Assembly (NCBI GenBank): GCA_036652335.1
Contig: JAVVWB010000008.1
Coordinates: 22,099-86,098 of the forward strand
From: JAVVWB01 sp036652335
Lineage (GTDB): Bacteria; Synergistota; Synergistia; Synergistales; Synergistaceae
Direction: 5' to 3'
Length of the DNA stretch: 64,000 nucleotides
Shown here: positions 43,252 through 53,800 of the stretch, piece after piece
Layout: every line of letters begins with the position of its first letter
Position numbering within the stretch: the stretch's first letter is position 1
The notes under the pieces: generated by a model
Seen by the model: only the letters and a program-made list of their open reading frames with translations
What the model was told of the DNA's origin: nothing
Databases searched by the model: none
Translations under genes and position numbers: made by a program

Positions 43252-44433
43252 ATGTCTCGTATAAAATTTCCTAACACTAGGATGTCATCAATAAAAATGT
43301 CAGGTGGCATAAGAGAAATACTCTCTCGGGCAGACCAACTCGAAAAAGAGGGCAAAAGCATAATACACATGGAAATTGGACGTCCTGATTTTGATTCACC
43401 AAAATCAGCAAAAGAAGCTGCAATATCAGCTATAAACAATGGAGACGTTCACTATACTGATATGGCAGGGACTCTTAAACTTAGAACTGCTGTAGCAAAT
43501 AAATACAAAAAAGAAAACAACATGGCAATAGACCCTCTTACAAACATTGTCATCACATCAGGAGCAATAGAAGCACTCACAGCATCACTTCTTACATTAT
43601 TGGAACCTGGAGATGAAGTAATCGTTCCAGCACCATACTTCCCCGCATATGCAGATGAAATATCTATAGCAAATGGGATATTAAAAGAAGTTCCAACTAC
43701 AATAGAAAACGGGTTTAGATTAAAAGTAGAAGACCTAGAAAATGCTGTAACAGAAAAAACAAAACTTATACTAATCAACACCCCCAATAACCCCAGTGGA
43801 GCTGTACTAACAAAAGAAGATTTAGAAAAAATTGCAAAAATAGCAATAGAAAAAGACCTATGGGTCATATCCGATGAATGTTATGAAAAATTCCTCTACG
43901 AAGGAGAACACATTAGCATTGCAAGCCTTCCCGGTATGAAAGAAAGAACTGTTACAATTTCAGCTGCATCAAAAACATGGTCGATGACAGGTTGGCGTGT
44001 AGGCTGGATAATATGCCCTGCAGAAATGAAACCCTACGTAAATAAATGTCATCAAAATCTCACGACATGTGCTACTTCATTCGCACAAGCAGGAGTAACA
44101 GAAGCATTCACGTCAGCAAAAGAAGATGTAACAAAAATGGTAGCAGAATACAAAAGACGGCGTGACATGGCAACAAAATATCTAGAAGAAATCCCAGGTA
44201 TAAAGAGCATTATCCCCGCAGGAGCTTTCTATCTTTTTGCAGAGATAAAATCACTTAATTTAAGTGGATATGAGCTTTCATCCTATTTACTGGAAGAAGC
44301 AGGGGTATCAACAGTACCAGGTGAAGTCTTTGGCGCTCCAGGACATATTAGACTCGCATACTGCCGCTCATACGACTACATTGAAGAGGGAATGAAAAGA
44401 ATAAAAAAAGCAATTGAGAAATTGGACAAATAA
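43252..44433 (+). CDS. Pyridoxal-phosphate aminotransferase class I (aspartate/aromatic type)
   Basis: A 393-residue fold-type I aminotransferase. Motifs: MEIGRPDFDSP, NNGDVHYTDMAG, INTPNNPSGAVL, VISDECYEKFLY, the PLP Lys in ISAASKTWSMTGWRVGW, and PGEVFGAPGHIRLAYC with the substrate-carboxylate Arg. It swaps the amino group between an amino acid and a 2-oxoacid. The ATG at 43252 is chosen because it lies just downstream of the promoter and the ribosome site; a longer frame starting at 43159 would begin upstream of the promoter. It is the first gene of a likely five-gene operon. Confidence 0.92.
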   Translation: MSRIKFPNTRMSSIKMSGGIREILSRADQLEKEGKSIIHMEIGRPDFDSPKSAKEAAISAINNGDVHYTDMAGTLKLRTAVANKYKKENNMAIDPLTNIVITSGAIEALTASLLTLLEPGDEVIVPAPYFPAYADEISIANGILKEVPTTIENGFRLKVEDLENAVTEKTKLILINTPNNPSGAVLTKEDLEKIAKIAIEKDLWVISDECYEKFLYEGEHISIASLPGMKERTVTISAASKTWSMTGWRVGWIICPAEMKPYVNKCHQNLTTCATSFAQAGVTEAFTSAKEDVTKMVAEYKRRRDMATKYLEEIPGIKSIIPAGAFYLFAEIKSLNLSGYELSSYLLEEAGVSTVPGEVFGAPGHIRLAYCRSYDYIEEGMKRIKKAIEKLDK

Positions 44434-44456
44434 ACCGACCAGAAAGGATTATAACA

Positions 44457-45755
44457 ATGAAAATATCACTTCCTTATGGGAAAGATAAAATAGAATTCGA
44501 ACTGGACGAAGCAAATATTGTTTTTAACGGTCAAACATCTAAATTACAACCAATAAAAAATTTAAAAGAAAAGCTTCTATACATGATGGACAACCCCATA
44601 AACAGCCCATCTCTCAAAGAAATAGCACGTGGCAAAACAAATATATTCTTTGTAGTAGAAGACATCACAAGAAAAACGCCACTTAATATAATATTGCCAA
44701 TAGTGACAAACCACCTAAATGAAATTGGAATAGAAGACAAAAACATAACTCTTTTAACCGCACCCGGCACACACAGAGTTATGACAGACAATGAAATTTC
44801 TGAAAAATACGGCGAAGAAATTATAAATAGATTAAAAATAATACAACATGATGCTACAGACAAAACTTCGATTACAGACCTTGGCAAAATACAAACGAAA
44901 AACTACACAATACCACTGCACGTAAATAAACACATAACAACTGCAGACCTAATCATAGGATTTGGCAGCATCGTACCACACTGCAATGCAGGTTATTCCG
45001 GTGGTGGAAAAATAATACTTCCGGGAATATGTGACTTTGCAAGCACATCGGCAGCTCATGCTTCTGCTGCTTTCTGCAAAGAGATACCACTTGGCGAAAT
45101 TGAAGACAATCCATGCAGAGAAGCAATAGATCTCGCAGCAGAAAAAGTTGGGCTCTCCTTTATCATAAATTGTGTATTAGACGAAGACCACGCACCTGTT
45201 GGACTCTTTGTAGGAGAACCACTATCTGCACACAGAGAGGGAGCTAAACTCTCACAAAAAGTTTTCCAAACAGAAATAAAAGAAAAAGCAGACATAGTAA
45301 TAGCAAGCTCAGCACCAGCAGACTTGGACTTTTGGCAAGGGGGAAAAGGGCTATCCGCCTCAAGCTTTGCAGTAAAAAATGGAGGAATAATAATACTAGC
45401 TTCATCTTGTATAGAGGGGCTAGTAGAAAATCATCCCAAATACAGTAAATACCTATCAATGAACTATAACGAAGTGATGGATATAATAAAGACGACCCCA
45501 CCAGAAGATATCGAGGCAGACATCGTTTCTGCTGCTGTTGCAACAGAAAATCACAAAATTAAATCAAAAGCTACTATATTTATAATCACAGATGGACTTT
45601 GTGAAAATGACATAAAATCATTGGGATTTAAAAAATTTGACACAATAACACAAGCACTAGAAGAAGCAAAAAAACGCATACCCAATGCAAAAATAGGAAT
45701 AATACCATCTGCCGGGACAACCATACCCTTAATATCAAAAACAAACCAAAAATAA
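44457..45755 (+). CDS. LarA-family nickel-dependent 2-hydroxyacid racemase
   Basis: A 432-residue protein of the LarA (DUF2088) family, which racemises lactate or other 2-hydroxyacids using a nickel-pincer nucleotide made by LarB/C/E. Landmarks: EDITRKTPLNIILPIV near residue 67, TAPGTHRVMTDNEI (catalytic His region, around 100), GFGSIVPHCNAGYSGGGKIILPG (around 165), and a long C-terminal domain. LarB, LarC and LarE genes are not in the window. It lies between two aminotransferases and upstream of a GlcD-type dehydrogenase, suggesting it interconverts the enantiomers of a hydroxyacid formed from an amino acid. Substrate specificity is unknown. Confidence 0.85.
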   Translation: MKISLPYGKDKIEFELDEANIVFNGQTSKLQPIKNLKEKLLYMMDNPINSPSLKEIARGKTNIFFVVEDITRKTPLNIILPIVTNHLNEIGIEDKNITLLTAPGTHRVMTDNEISEKYGEEIINRLKIIQHDATDKTSITDLGKIQTKNYTIPLHVNKHITTADLIIGFGSIVPHCNAGYSGGGKIILPGICDFASTSAAHASAAFCKEIPLGEIEDNPCREAIDLAAEKVGLSFIINCVLDEDHAPVGLFVGEPLSAHREGAKLSQKVFQTEIKEKADIVIASSAPADLDFWQGGKGLSASSFAVKNGGIIILASSCIEGLVENHPKYSKYLSMNYNEVMDIIKTTPPEDIEADIVSAAVATENHKIKSKATIFIITDGLCENDIKSLGFKKFDTITQALEEAKKRIPNAKIGIIPSAGTTIPLISKTNQK

Positions 45756-45794
45756 ACATAATACTTAAGAACTTTATAATGGGAGGATACTTAA

Positions 45795-47027
45795 TTGAAC
45801 AGTGAAATTTTTTTTAATACGCTTAGTGTAATGGCTAAGGAAAGACTAGAAGAAACTCCTATAGGCAACATGATTAAACTAACTATAGACAACAACGCTA
45901 TATCTTTCACAGCAGGAGAACCATCATCAGACATATACCCTATAGACGAATTAAAAACTGCATTCTCAACAATATTTGATGACATACCACTCCTCGCCTA
46001 CTATCCTGAAGACTTTGGACTTACAGAACTCCGCAACTGGATTGTTAAAAGGATGAAAATAGATAAAATGGCTCCAGAGTGGGTAACAGAAAAAAACATA
46101 CTACTCACTAACGGAGCAGGTGAAGCGATTAACCTCGTTGCAGAAACATTCATTGATCCAGGGTCCATTGTACTAACTGAAGCACCTACATTCACGGAAA
46201 CACTACTTACTTTCCGCAAGCAAGGGGCACAATGTGTAGGCATAGCTTCAGATGATGAAGGAATACTGCCTAACGAACTAGAAAAAGCACTCAAAACAAG
46301 AAAACCTCGTATGCTCTACACAATACCAAACTTCCAAAATCCAAGTGGAAGAACTACATCTCTACAAAGAAGAAAAGAAATATTGGCACTAGCTACTAAA
46401 TATAACATTCCGATATTTGAAGATGATCCATATCACTATCTAAGTTACGATGGAGAACCCCCTATGACATACCTCGCCCTAGCCGGAGAAAACAGACGAG
46501 TAATACACGCAAACAGCTTCTCAAAAGTTGTTGCGCCAGGCATGAGAACAGGTTGGGCTGTAATTCCCGATGAAGTAATCCCCCACTTCACATCCTTGCG
46601 AGTAAACGCAGGGCTAACAAGACCTGCAATAATACAAAAAGGAATTTACAACTATCTCACAACAGTAAACTTTGAAGAAAGAATAAACTTCCTAAGAGAC
46701 ACGTACAGGGCAAGAAGAGACGGGATGATGAATGCGATAAAACGTCACCTCCTTCCTCTTGGAATAAAAACAAACTATCCTCTAGGTGGATTCTTCCTAT
46801 GGGGTGAAAACAAAAATATTGATGACATGACAAAATTTGCAAAATTTGCCGTAAAAAAACACAAAATTGGAATTATCCCGGGAGATGCATTTTACTCTCA
46901 AGATGAAGCTGTAAAAGGCAAACAATCTTTTAGAATTTCATTTGCCAAAGTAAATCCACAAACAGCAGAAGAAGGAATATCACGGCTTGCAAAAGCATTT
47001 ATGGAATACGAACAAGGAGAGATATAA
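45795..47027 (+). CDS. PLP-dependent aminotransferase (2-aminoadipate/LysN-like)
   Basis: A 410-residue fold-type I aminotransferase of the MocR/2-aminoadipate group but without a DNA-binding domain. Motifs: ITFTAGEPSSD-type start (ISFTAGEPSSDIYP), LAYYPEDFGLTELRNWI, LLTNGAGEAINLVAETF, TIPNFQNPSGRTTS, IFEDDPYHYLSYD, the PLP Lys in HANSFSKVVAPGMRTGW, and FRISFAKVNP with the carboxylate Arg. A TTG at 45795, 7-8 bases after GGAGG, is the start. It is the third gene of the operon and followed 2 bases later by the GlcD-type gene. Confidence 0.9.
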   Translation: MNSEIFFNTLSVMAKERLEETPIGNMIKLTIDNNAISFTAGEPSSDIYPIDELKTAFSTIFDDIPLLAYYPEDFGLTELRNWIVKRMKIDKMAPEWVTEKNILLTNGAGEAINLVAETFIDPGSIVLTEAPTFTETLLTFRKQGAQCVGIASDDEGILPNELEKALKTRKPRMLYTIPNFQNPSGRTTSLQRRKEILALATKYNIPIFEDDPYHYLSYDGEPPMTYLALAGENRRVIHANSFSKVVAPGMRTGWAVIPDEVIPHFTSLRVNAGLTRPAIIQKGIYNYLTTVNFEERINFLRDTYRARRDGMMNAIKRHLLPLGIKTNYPLGGFFLWGENKNIDDMTKFAKFAVKKHKIGIIPGDAFYSQDEAVKGKQSFRISFAKVNPQTAEEGISRLAKAFMEYEQGEI

Positions 47028-47029
47028 CA

Positions 47030-48451
47030 ATGACATATAACAAAATAACACCAGAAATACTTGAAGAACTAAAAGAAATTGTAGGAGCAGAAAACGTAAA
47101 AACAGACAAAGAAAAACTCTTTGAATATTCAAGAGATGAAAGCACAGCTCTTACAAATCATGACAAATACATTGCGGAAGTCATAGCTGCGCCACTAGGT
47201 GCAGAACAAGTATCAAAAATAATGAAACTTGCAAACAAACACCTTATCCCAATAACACCACGTGGTGGAGCAACAGGACTCTCAGGTGGAGCAATACCTG
47301 CATATGGTGGAATCGTACTATCTGACGAACGAATGAACAAAATACTTGAAATTGACGACAAAAATCTTGTAGCAATCGTAGAACCAGGAGTAATAACAGC
47401 TTCTATAAACGAAGCTGCAGCAAAAAAAGGACTCTTATATGCTGGATACCCAATGAGCGTTACTTCATGTCACATAGGTGGAAACGTAGCAGAAAACGCT
47501 GGTGGTGCTAACGCTATAAAATATGGTGTAACACTGAGATATGTACTTGGCATGGAAGTCGTAATGCCCACAGGTGAAATCCTTACCTTAGGCGGCAAAC
47601 TAATGAAAGACGTATCAGGTTACAGCTTAAAACAGCTCATAGTAGGTTCAGAAGGAACCCTTGGATATACAACAAAAATAACATTAAAACTACAACCTTT
47701 ACTTAAAGGAAGAGCTGACCTACTTGCACTATTTCCAGACACAGACTCTGCAATAGCCGCAGTTCCACGAATAATGACTGAAGGTGGAATTGTACCAAAC
47801 TCGGTAGAATATATAGACAGCTATTCCTATACAGCATCATGTAAATACCTAAAATCAAAACTTCCCACCGAGGGAGTAGGGGCTGTTCTACTAATTCAGC
47901 TAGACGGCACAAACAACGAATCACTAAAAATTGATGCTGACATAGTAAAAGAAATATGCAAAAAATCAGGAGCTCAAGACATCTTCGTAGCAAAAGATGA
48001 AGAAGAGGCAGAAAGCCTCTGGGCAATCAGAAGAAACATTGACACTGCACTAAGAGAAACGGACCCAATTCAGTCAGATCAAGACACCGTAGTGCCAATA
48101 TCATCTATACCTGAATTTGACAGAGAAATAAAAAAGATTGCCCAAATATACGATGTAAAAATAACAATGTTTGGACATGCTGGAGACGGAAACCTCCATC
48201 CTACAATACTAAAAAAAGACGGAATATCAATGGAAGAATGGGAAATTCTCAACAAAGAAATTGAGGGAGAAATCTTTAAAATGACAACCCGTCTAAATGG
48301 AAAAATAAGTGGTGAGCATGGTATAGGAATAAAAAGAAAAGAATTCTTTGAAAAACTCTCTGACAAAACAGAACTTGAAGTACTAAAAACAATAAAAAAA
48401 GCACTTGACCCAAACAACATATTAAATCCCGGGAAAATATTTGACTTATAA
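47030..48451 (+). CDS. FAD-binding 2-hydroxyacid dehydrogenase (GlcD / D-lactate dehydrogenase type)
   Basis: A 473-residue flavoprotein with a PCMH-type FAD domain. Landmarks: PRGGATGLSGGAIP (around 82-95), NVAENAGGANAIKYGVT, VGSEGTLGYTTKITL, and the C-terminal FAD-linked oxidase domain with FGHAGDGNLHPTI and GKISGEHGIGIKRKEFF. It oxidises a D-2-hydroxyacid (glycolate, lactate or 2-hydroxyglutarate-like) to the oxoacid. In anaerobes such enzymes may confurcate electrons through EtfAB, but no etf genes are adjacent. It directly follows the aminotransferase gene. Confidence 0.9.
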   Translation: MTYNKITPEILEELKEIVGAENVKTDKEKLFEYSRDESTALTNHDKYIAEVIAAPLGAEQVSKIMKLANKHLIPITPRGGATGLSGGAIPAYGGIVLSDERMNKILEIDDKNLVAIVEPGVITASINEAAAKKGLLYAGYPMSVTSCHIGGNVAENAGGANAIKYGVTLRYVLGMEVVMPTGEILTLGGKLMKDVSGYSLKQLIVGSEGTLGYTTKITLKLQPLLKGRADLLALFPDTDSAIAAVPRIMTEGGIVPNSVEYIDSYSYTASCKYLKSKLPTEGVGAVLLIQLDGTNNESLKIDADIVKEICKKSGAQDIFVAKDEEEAESLWAIRRNIDTALRETDPIQSDQDTVVPISSIPEFDREIKKIAQIYDVKITMFGHAGDGNLHPTILKKDGISMEEWEILNKEIEGEIFKMTTRLNGKISGEHGIGIKRKEFFEKLSDKTELEVLKTIKKALDPNNILNPGKIFDL

Positions 48452-48522
48452 AGTAATAGATATTACTATTAATTTTTGTACAATAGCCTTAATACTTTTT
48501 ATAATAATGAAAGAGGTGCAAC

Positions 48523-49878
48523 ATGAAACAACAAACCAAATACTCAACAGCACAAGTTCTAAAATTTCTAATTCCTTCTCTGATAGGTGCAATAGTATTC
48601 CTTATGCCTATCCCTGCAAAAAATGGGATTAACACAATACTTGGACTTGCCATTGACTACGGCAAGGCACTACTAAAACCATACCTCCCATTCACCGCTA
48701 TGTTTCTCGTTGGAATTGCATCTGTGGCATCACTTTGGGCATCAGTATGCAAACCTGAATGTGTAAAGAAAAACGATTTTTGGAGCGACTTACTCATAGT
48801 CACACCATTCTGGTCTCTATCAAGAATAATCGGTGCAATCCTTTATGTCTCAATCTATTATAAAATAGGTCCTGAAGTAATCTGGAACATGGACAACGGT
48901 GGAACACCGGGAATGATACTAGCCCCTGCTCTACTAATCGTATTCATCATACTAGCAGGATTTGTACCACTTCTCACAGACTACGGACTCATGGAATACG
49001 TAGGGACATTTGCACGACCGGTAATGACACCTCTCTTTAAACTACCCGGACGTGCAGCAGTTGACTGCCTTGCATCATGGGTAGGAAGTAGCTCAGTTGG
49101 TGTTGTCATAACAACAAAAGTTCACGACCAAGGATACTACTCTGACAGAGAAGCATCAATAATATCCACGACTTTCTCTGTAATAAGCATCGCATACATA
49201 TATGTAATGGCCGACTTCGTAGGACTATCAAACATGTATTTCCAAATAATGTTCTCAATATACATAGTAACATTTGTCCTTGCTTTTATAATGCCTCGTA
49301 TGTGGCCTCTCAATAAAATACAAGACACATTCTCAGGAAGAGCTGGACAACAGCGTTTTACAGATGACATTCCCCAAGAAGAAACTCTTAGCAGTTGGGC
49401 ACTCAAGCTAGCAGTAGAAAGAGCAGAAAAACAAACAACGACACAAACAATCGAATCAGGTATAAAAACATTTATATCACTCATCGTAAGCACAATGCCT
49501 CTAGTAGTATCATGGGGAACAGTTGTACTTATTATTGCAAACAACACACCTGTATTCCAGATTTTATCAACACCATTTGCATGGGCATTGGAAATTGCAA
49601 AAATTCCTGAAGCCAAAGAAGTTGCACCTGCATTTTTACTTGCATACGCAGACCAATTCCTTGCAGCAGTAATAGGATCTGCTAGAACAGCAACAGCAGC
49701 TAAATTTATGTGTGCATGTATATCTGGCACAGGACTAATATACATGACAGAAGTAGGAGTACTAATACTAAATTCCTCCATTCCATTAGGATTTTTAAAA
49801 TTGACAGGAATATACTTCATTCGTGCAATATTTAGCATATTCCTTCTTGCTCCACTTGCATGGTACTTCTGTATGTAA
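48523..49878 (+). CDS. YjiH-type membrane protein with nucleoside-recognition (Gate) domains
   Basis: A 451-residue protein with about 10-11 membrane helices, of the YjiH group in the nucleoside-transporter Gate-domain superfamily. Typical stretches: FLIPSLIGAIVFLMPIP at the N terminus, VPLLTDYGLMEYVGTFARPVM, LASWVGSSSVGVVITTKVHDQGYYS, and FLAAVIGSARTATAAKFMCACI. The transported molecule is unknown. It ends the operon of aminotransferases, racemase and dehydrogenase, so a carboxylate or amino-acid substrate is a reasonable inference. AGAGGTG precedes the ATG. A strong terminator follows. Confidence 0.82.
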   Translation: MKQQTKYSTAQVLKFLIPSLIGAIVFLMPIPAKNGINTILGLAIDYGKALLKPYLPFTAMFLVGIASVASLWASVCKPECVKKNDFWSDLLIVTPFWSLSRIIGAILYVSIYYKIGPEVIWNMDNGGTPGMILAPALLIVFIILAGFVPLLTDYGLMEYVGTFARPVMTPLFKLPGRAAVDCLASWVGSSSVGVVITTKVHDQGYYSDREASIISTTFSVISIAYIYVMADFVGLSNMYFQIMFSIYIVTFVLAFIMPRMWPLNKIQDTFSGRAGQQRFTDDIPQEETLSSWALKLAVERAEKQTTTQTIESGIKTFISLIVSTMPLVVSWGTVVLIIANNTPVFQILSTPFAWALEIAKIPEAKEVAPAFLLAYADQFLAAVIGSARTATAAKFMCACISGTGLIYMTEVGVLILNSSIPLGFLKLTGIYFIRAIFSIFLLAPLAWYFCM

Positions 49879-49904
49879 TAAAAGCTACACAAATATTAAA
49901 TATT

Positions 49905-49928
49905 AAAGGGCGATTATATTCGCCCTTT
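49905..49928 (+). terminator. Operon terminator after the YjiH-type gene
   Basis: AAAGGGCGA (49905-49913) pairs with TCGCCCTTT (49920-49928), a 6-base loop, then a T-run. Confidence 0.9.
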
Positions 49929-49983
49929 TTTTATCCACAAAACAAAGCTAAAATCAATAATTAACTAACAAGGAGAGAAATTT

Positions 49984-50772
49984 ATGGGAGCGGAATTAAT
50001 TTCTATATCGACACCGGCAATGATATTTGTATGTTTCATGGTAGGGTTAGCAGGCTTCGTTGACGCCGCAGCAGGTGGCGGAGGAACTATATCAGTACCG
50101 GCGTACATGCTTACGGGACTTCCCGCTCACTATGCTTTAGGATGCAACAAATTTTCTGGCTCTTGTGGAACAACACTTGCAGTTTTTAAATTTTGGAAAA
50201 ACGGTGCAATAGACTTAAAAGTCGCCCTCATTGCAGCAATAAGCTCATTCCTTGGTTCTGCAATAGGCACAAAAATTGCACTGCTACTAAGTGACCAAAC
50301 AATAAAAACATTACTAATTTTCATTTTACCTACGGCAGCAATAATAATGTCGTTAAAAAAACAATTCGGAGAAGAAAATTGTTCTTCAGAGCTAACTAAA
50401 ACATCAACCATAATCTTTGCCGTACTAATAGGCTTCTTCATAGGTGGCTATGATGGACTATTTGGACCGGGCACAGGAACTTTTGCCATAATTGCATTCT
50501 CAATACTAATGAAATTTGACTTAAAAACAGCTTCTGGAAATGCAAAAATACTAAATCTTGCCTCAAACTATGCTTCATTTATAACATTTGCCATGGCAGG
50601 AACTGTAATATACAAAATAGCAATACCAACAGCGATATGTGGAATCATAGGCAACTACTTCGGTTCACACTTCGCAATAACAAAAGGCGCAAAATTCATC
50701 CGTCCAATGATGCTATTTGTCCTTGCAATGCTCCTTATAAAAATAGTATATGACTTAGTACAAGGACTATAA
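49984..50772 (+). CDS. TSUP (TauE/SafE) family permease
   Basis: A 262-residue membrane protein with about eight helices, of the TauE/SafE/YfcA family that exports sulfite, sulfoacetate or related organosulfur anions. Landmarks: GLAGFVDAAAGGGGTISVPAY at the N-terminal repeat and GFFIGGYDGLFGPGTGTFAII at the second repeat, the duplicated family signature. AAGGAG precedes the ATG. It has its own terminators on both sides and looks like a single gene. No sulfur-metabolism genes are adjacent, so the substrate cannot be given. Confidence 0.88.
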   Translation: MGAELISISTPAMIFVCFMVGLAGFVDAAAGGGGTISVPAYMLTGLPAHYALGCNKFSGSCGTTLAVFKFWKNGAIDLKVALIAAISSFLGSAIGTKIALLLSDQTIKTLLIFILPTAAIIMSLKKQFGEENCSSELTKTSTIIFAVLIGFFIGGYDGLFGPGTGTFAIIAFSILMKFDLKTASGNAKILNLASNYASFITFAMAGTVIYKIAIPTAICGIIGNYFGSHFAITKGAKFIRPMMLFVLAMLLIKIVYDLVQGL

Positions 50773-50801
50773 AATATAAAAAGGCAATGATTTTAAAAGT
50801 T

Positions 50802-50829
50802 AAAAGGTGAAGCTTAGGCTTCACCTTTT
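50802..50829 (+). terminator. Terminator after the TSUP gene
   Basis: A 12-bp perfect stem (50802-50813 with 50818-50829), a 4-base loop, and a T-run. Confidence 0.9.
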
Positions 50830-50877
50830 TTGTTGTTGTGGTACTATTATATAAAATATTATAAGGGAGTTTTTTTA

Positions 50878-53800
50878 ATGCTAAAAAATGGATTATATGA
50901 GCAAATAATAAATAAACTTCTAAAAAATGAGATAGACAGTTCGGAAGGCCTAAAAAATATAACAGCTCGAAATATTGATAAAGCAGAAGCGACAAAAATA
51001 GTAACAAGTTACTTGAGCAGCATAATAGAAAAAGGTCTAAATACCATCGATACACAAGAAAGCACAAATACTCTAATTGCTTTTGCAAACGATATAGTTT
51101 CTTTAATAAAAAACAAGACAAAAAACTGTGATTTCGACTCGATGTACATAGAAGAAAACAATAACTCTGCCCAACAACTTCTATCTTGTTACGACAAAAG
51201 AGATAATATTTCAACAATAAACAATCAAATCACGATTCCACGTCCAGAAACTTCTTTATCTCAAAGTTCACTATTTACAAACGCTGTACACGAACCACAA
51301 CTGGCTAGTGAATTCAAAAAAGAAATACCATCTTGCGACTCAATAGACATACTTGTCTCTTTTATAAAATGGAGTGGGCTTAGAGCAATAATTGATGAAC
51401 TCAGAGAGTTCACAGACAATGGTGGAAATCTTAGAGTAATAACGACCTCATACATGGGCGCAACAGATCCGAAAGCAATAAAAGAATTAAGCAAATTTAA
51501 AAATACTCAAATTAAAATATCTTATGACACAAAGAGGACCCGTCTACATGCCAAAACATACGTATTCGTAAGAAATACAGGTTTTACTACCGCCTATATT
51601 GGCTCATCTAACCTATCTAATGTTGCTATGACTTCAGGTCTTGAATGGAATATAAAAATAACAAAAACAGATATGCCAGAAACTTTAAAAAAGATTACAG
51701 CAACATTTGACAGCTATTGGAACTCTTATGAATTTGAGCCATATGGAGAAAAAGATTTCACAAGATTCTCTGAGGCAATAAGCCGAGAAAAAAATATCTC
51801 TAACAATAAGGACGAAACTAACTTCCAATTTAATATAAGGCCATACCCATATCAGCAAAAGATATTAGATAGATTAGACGCAGAGAGAAAAATTAGAAAT
51901 TGTTATAAAAACCTAATTGTGGCAGCCACAGGAACAGGGAAAACTGTCATCTCTGCTTTTGACTACAAGCGTTTTTGTGAAGAAAACACACTAAGACCTT
52001 GTCGTCTGTTGTTTGTAGCTCACAGAAAAGAAATATTAAAACAAAGTCTTGACTGTTTCAGAGGAATATTAAAAGACAATAACTTTGGAGATTTATTTGT
52101 AGATGGAATCACACCTAAAAGTTTGGATCAACTTTTTATATCTATACAGACATTCAATTCTCAGAAAATGGCAGAAAAGACATCAAGTGAATATTACGAT
52201 TTTATTATTGTTGACGAATTTCATCACTCGGCCGCCCAATCATACCAAGAATTGCTTTCCTATTACAGGCCTAAAATTCTTCTTGGTTTAACAGCAACAC
52301 CAGAAAGAATGGATGGTAAAGATATATTAGAATTCTTTGACAATAAAATTGCCTCAGAAATACGCTTACCTGAGGCAATTGAAAGAAAATTACTGTCACC
52401 ATTTCAATATTTTGGCATCACAGACACAGTATCTCTATCTGAAATAAAATGGAGCGCTGGTGGATATGATAAAGCAGAACTATCAAACTTATATACCATA
52501 AATAATGAAGCTTCAAAAAAGCGTGCATCAATGATAATTCAATCCCTTCTTAAGTATGTTACAAATATTGACGAAGTAAAAGGCTTGGGATTTTGTGTCT
52601 CTGTCGAACACGCAAAATTTATGTCTAACTACTTTAACTCTCATAATATCAAATCGATATTCTTAACTGGAAAATCAGAAAAAACAGAACGAAACATTGC
52701 AAAAGATAGACTAACAAAGGGAGAAATACGTTTTATTTTTGTCGTTGACATATATAACGAGGGTGTCGACATTCCAGAAATTAACACCATTCTCTTTCTC
52801 CGCCCCACAGAAAGTTTGACAATATTTTTACAACAGCTTGGTCGTGGACTAAGACTATCTGATGGGAAAGAATGTCTAACTGTGTTAGATTTTATAGGGC
52901 AAGCCCATAAAAAATACAACTTTGAAGAAAAATTTTTAGCCCTGCTATCTAATACAAAGAAAAGCCTAAAAAGAGAAATAGAAAATGGATTTATAAACGT
53001 TCCCAACGGTTGTTATATTCAGTTAGAAAAAGTTGCAAAAGAATATATTTTTGAAAATATTAAAAAATCTTTTAGCACAAGAACTGGGCTTATATCTAAA
53101 ATCCAATCATATTACGATGACACTAACGCTATCCCCACCTTAACCGAATTTATAAAACATTATCACATTTCACCAATAGTCATATACACGACATCTACTT
53201 TTTCTAGATTATTGGTAGAATCAGGGTTGAGAAATACATTAGATGAAGAAAATGAATTAGTTATTGGAAAAGCTTTAAGTAGAATTACATTTATAAATTC
53301 CAGAAGATGGATAAAATTTATATTAGATGTGATAGCAAACACAAAAAGATATACTGATGAAACAATGACAAATGAGCAAATAATAATGTTAAAAATGTTT
53401 CATTACACTATTTGGCAAAAATCGGCAGAACTTTGTGGATTTAAAAATTATCAACAAACTATCTATGAGCTAAAGAAATCCCCAACCTTACTTGCTGAAA
53501 TAATTGAACTGTTAAATTATAACTACTCAAAAATAGACTTTATAGACAAGAAACTTTCATTAGGTTTTGATTGCCCATTAGATTTGCACTGCTCTTACAC
53601 TAGAGACCAAATTCTCGTCGCATTTGGAAAATCAGATCCATCCTCACTACGAGAAGGTGTAAAATATTTCCCTGAAAAGAAAACAGACATATTCCTTATT
53701 ACATTAAATAAATCAGAAAAAGATTACTCACCTACAACTATGTACAATGATTATTCAATAAACGACAAGTTATTTAATTGGCAAAGCCAAAACAGCACAG

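Noticed and set aside
40196..43252. Replication origin at the strand switch near rsmG
   Set aside because: No mnmG, parAB, dnaA or DnaA-box cluster; orientation change alone is weak evidence.
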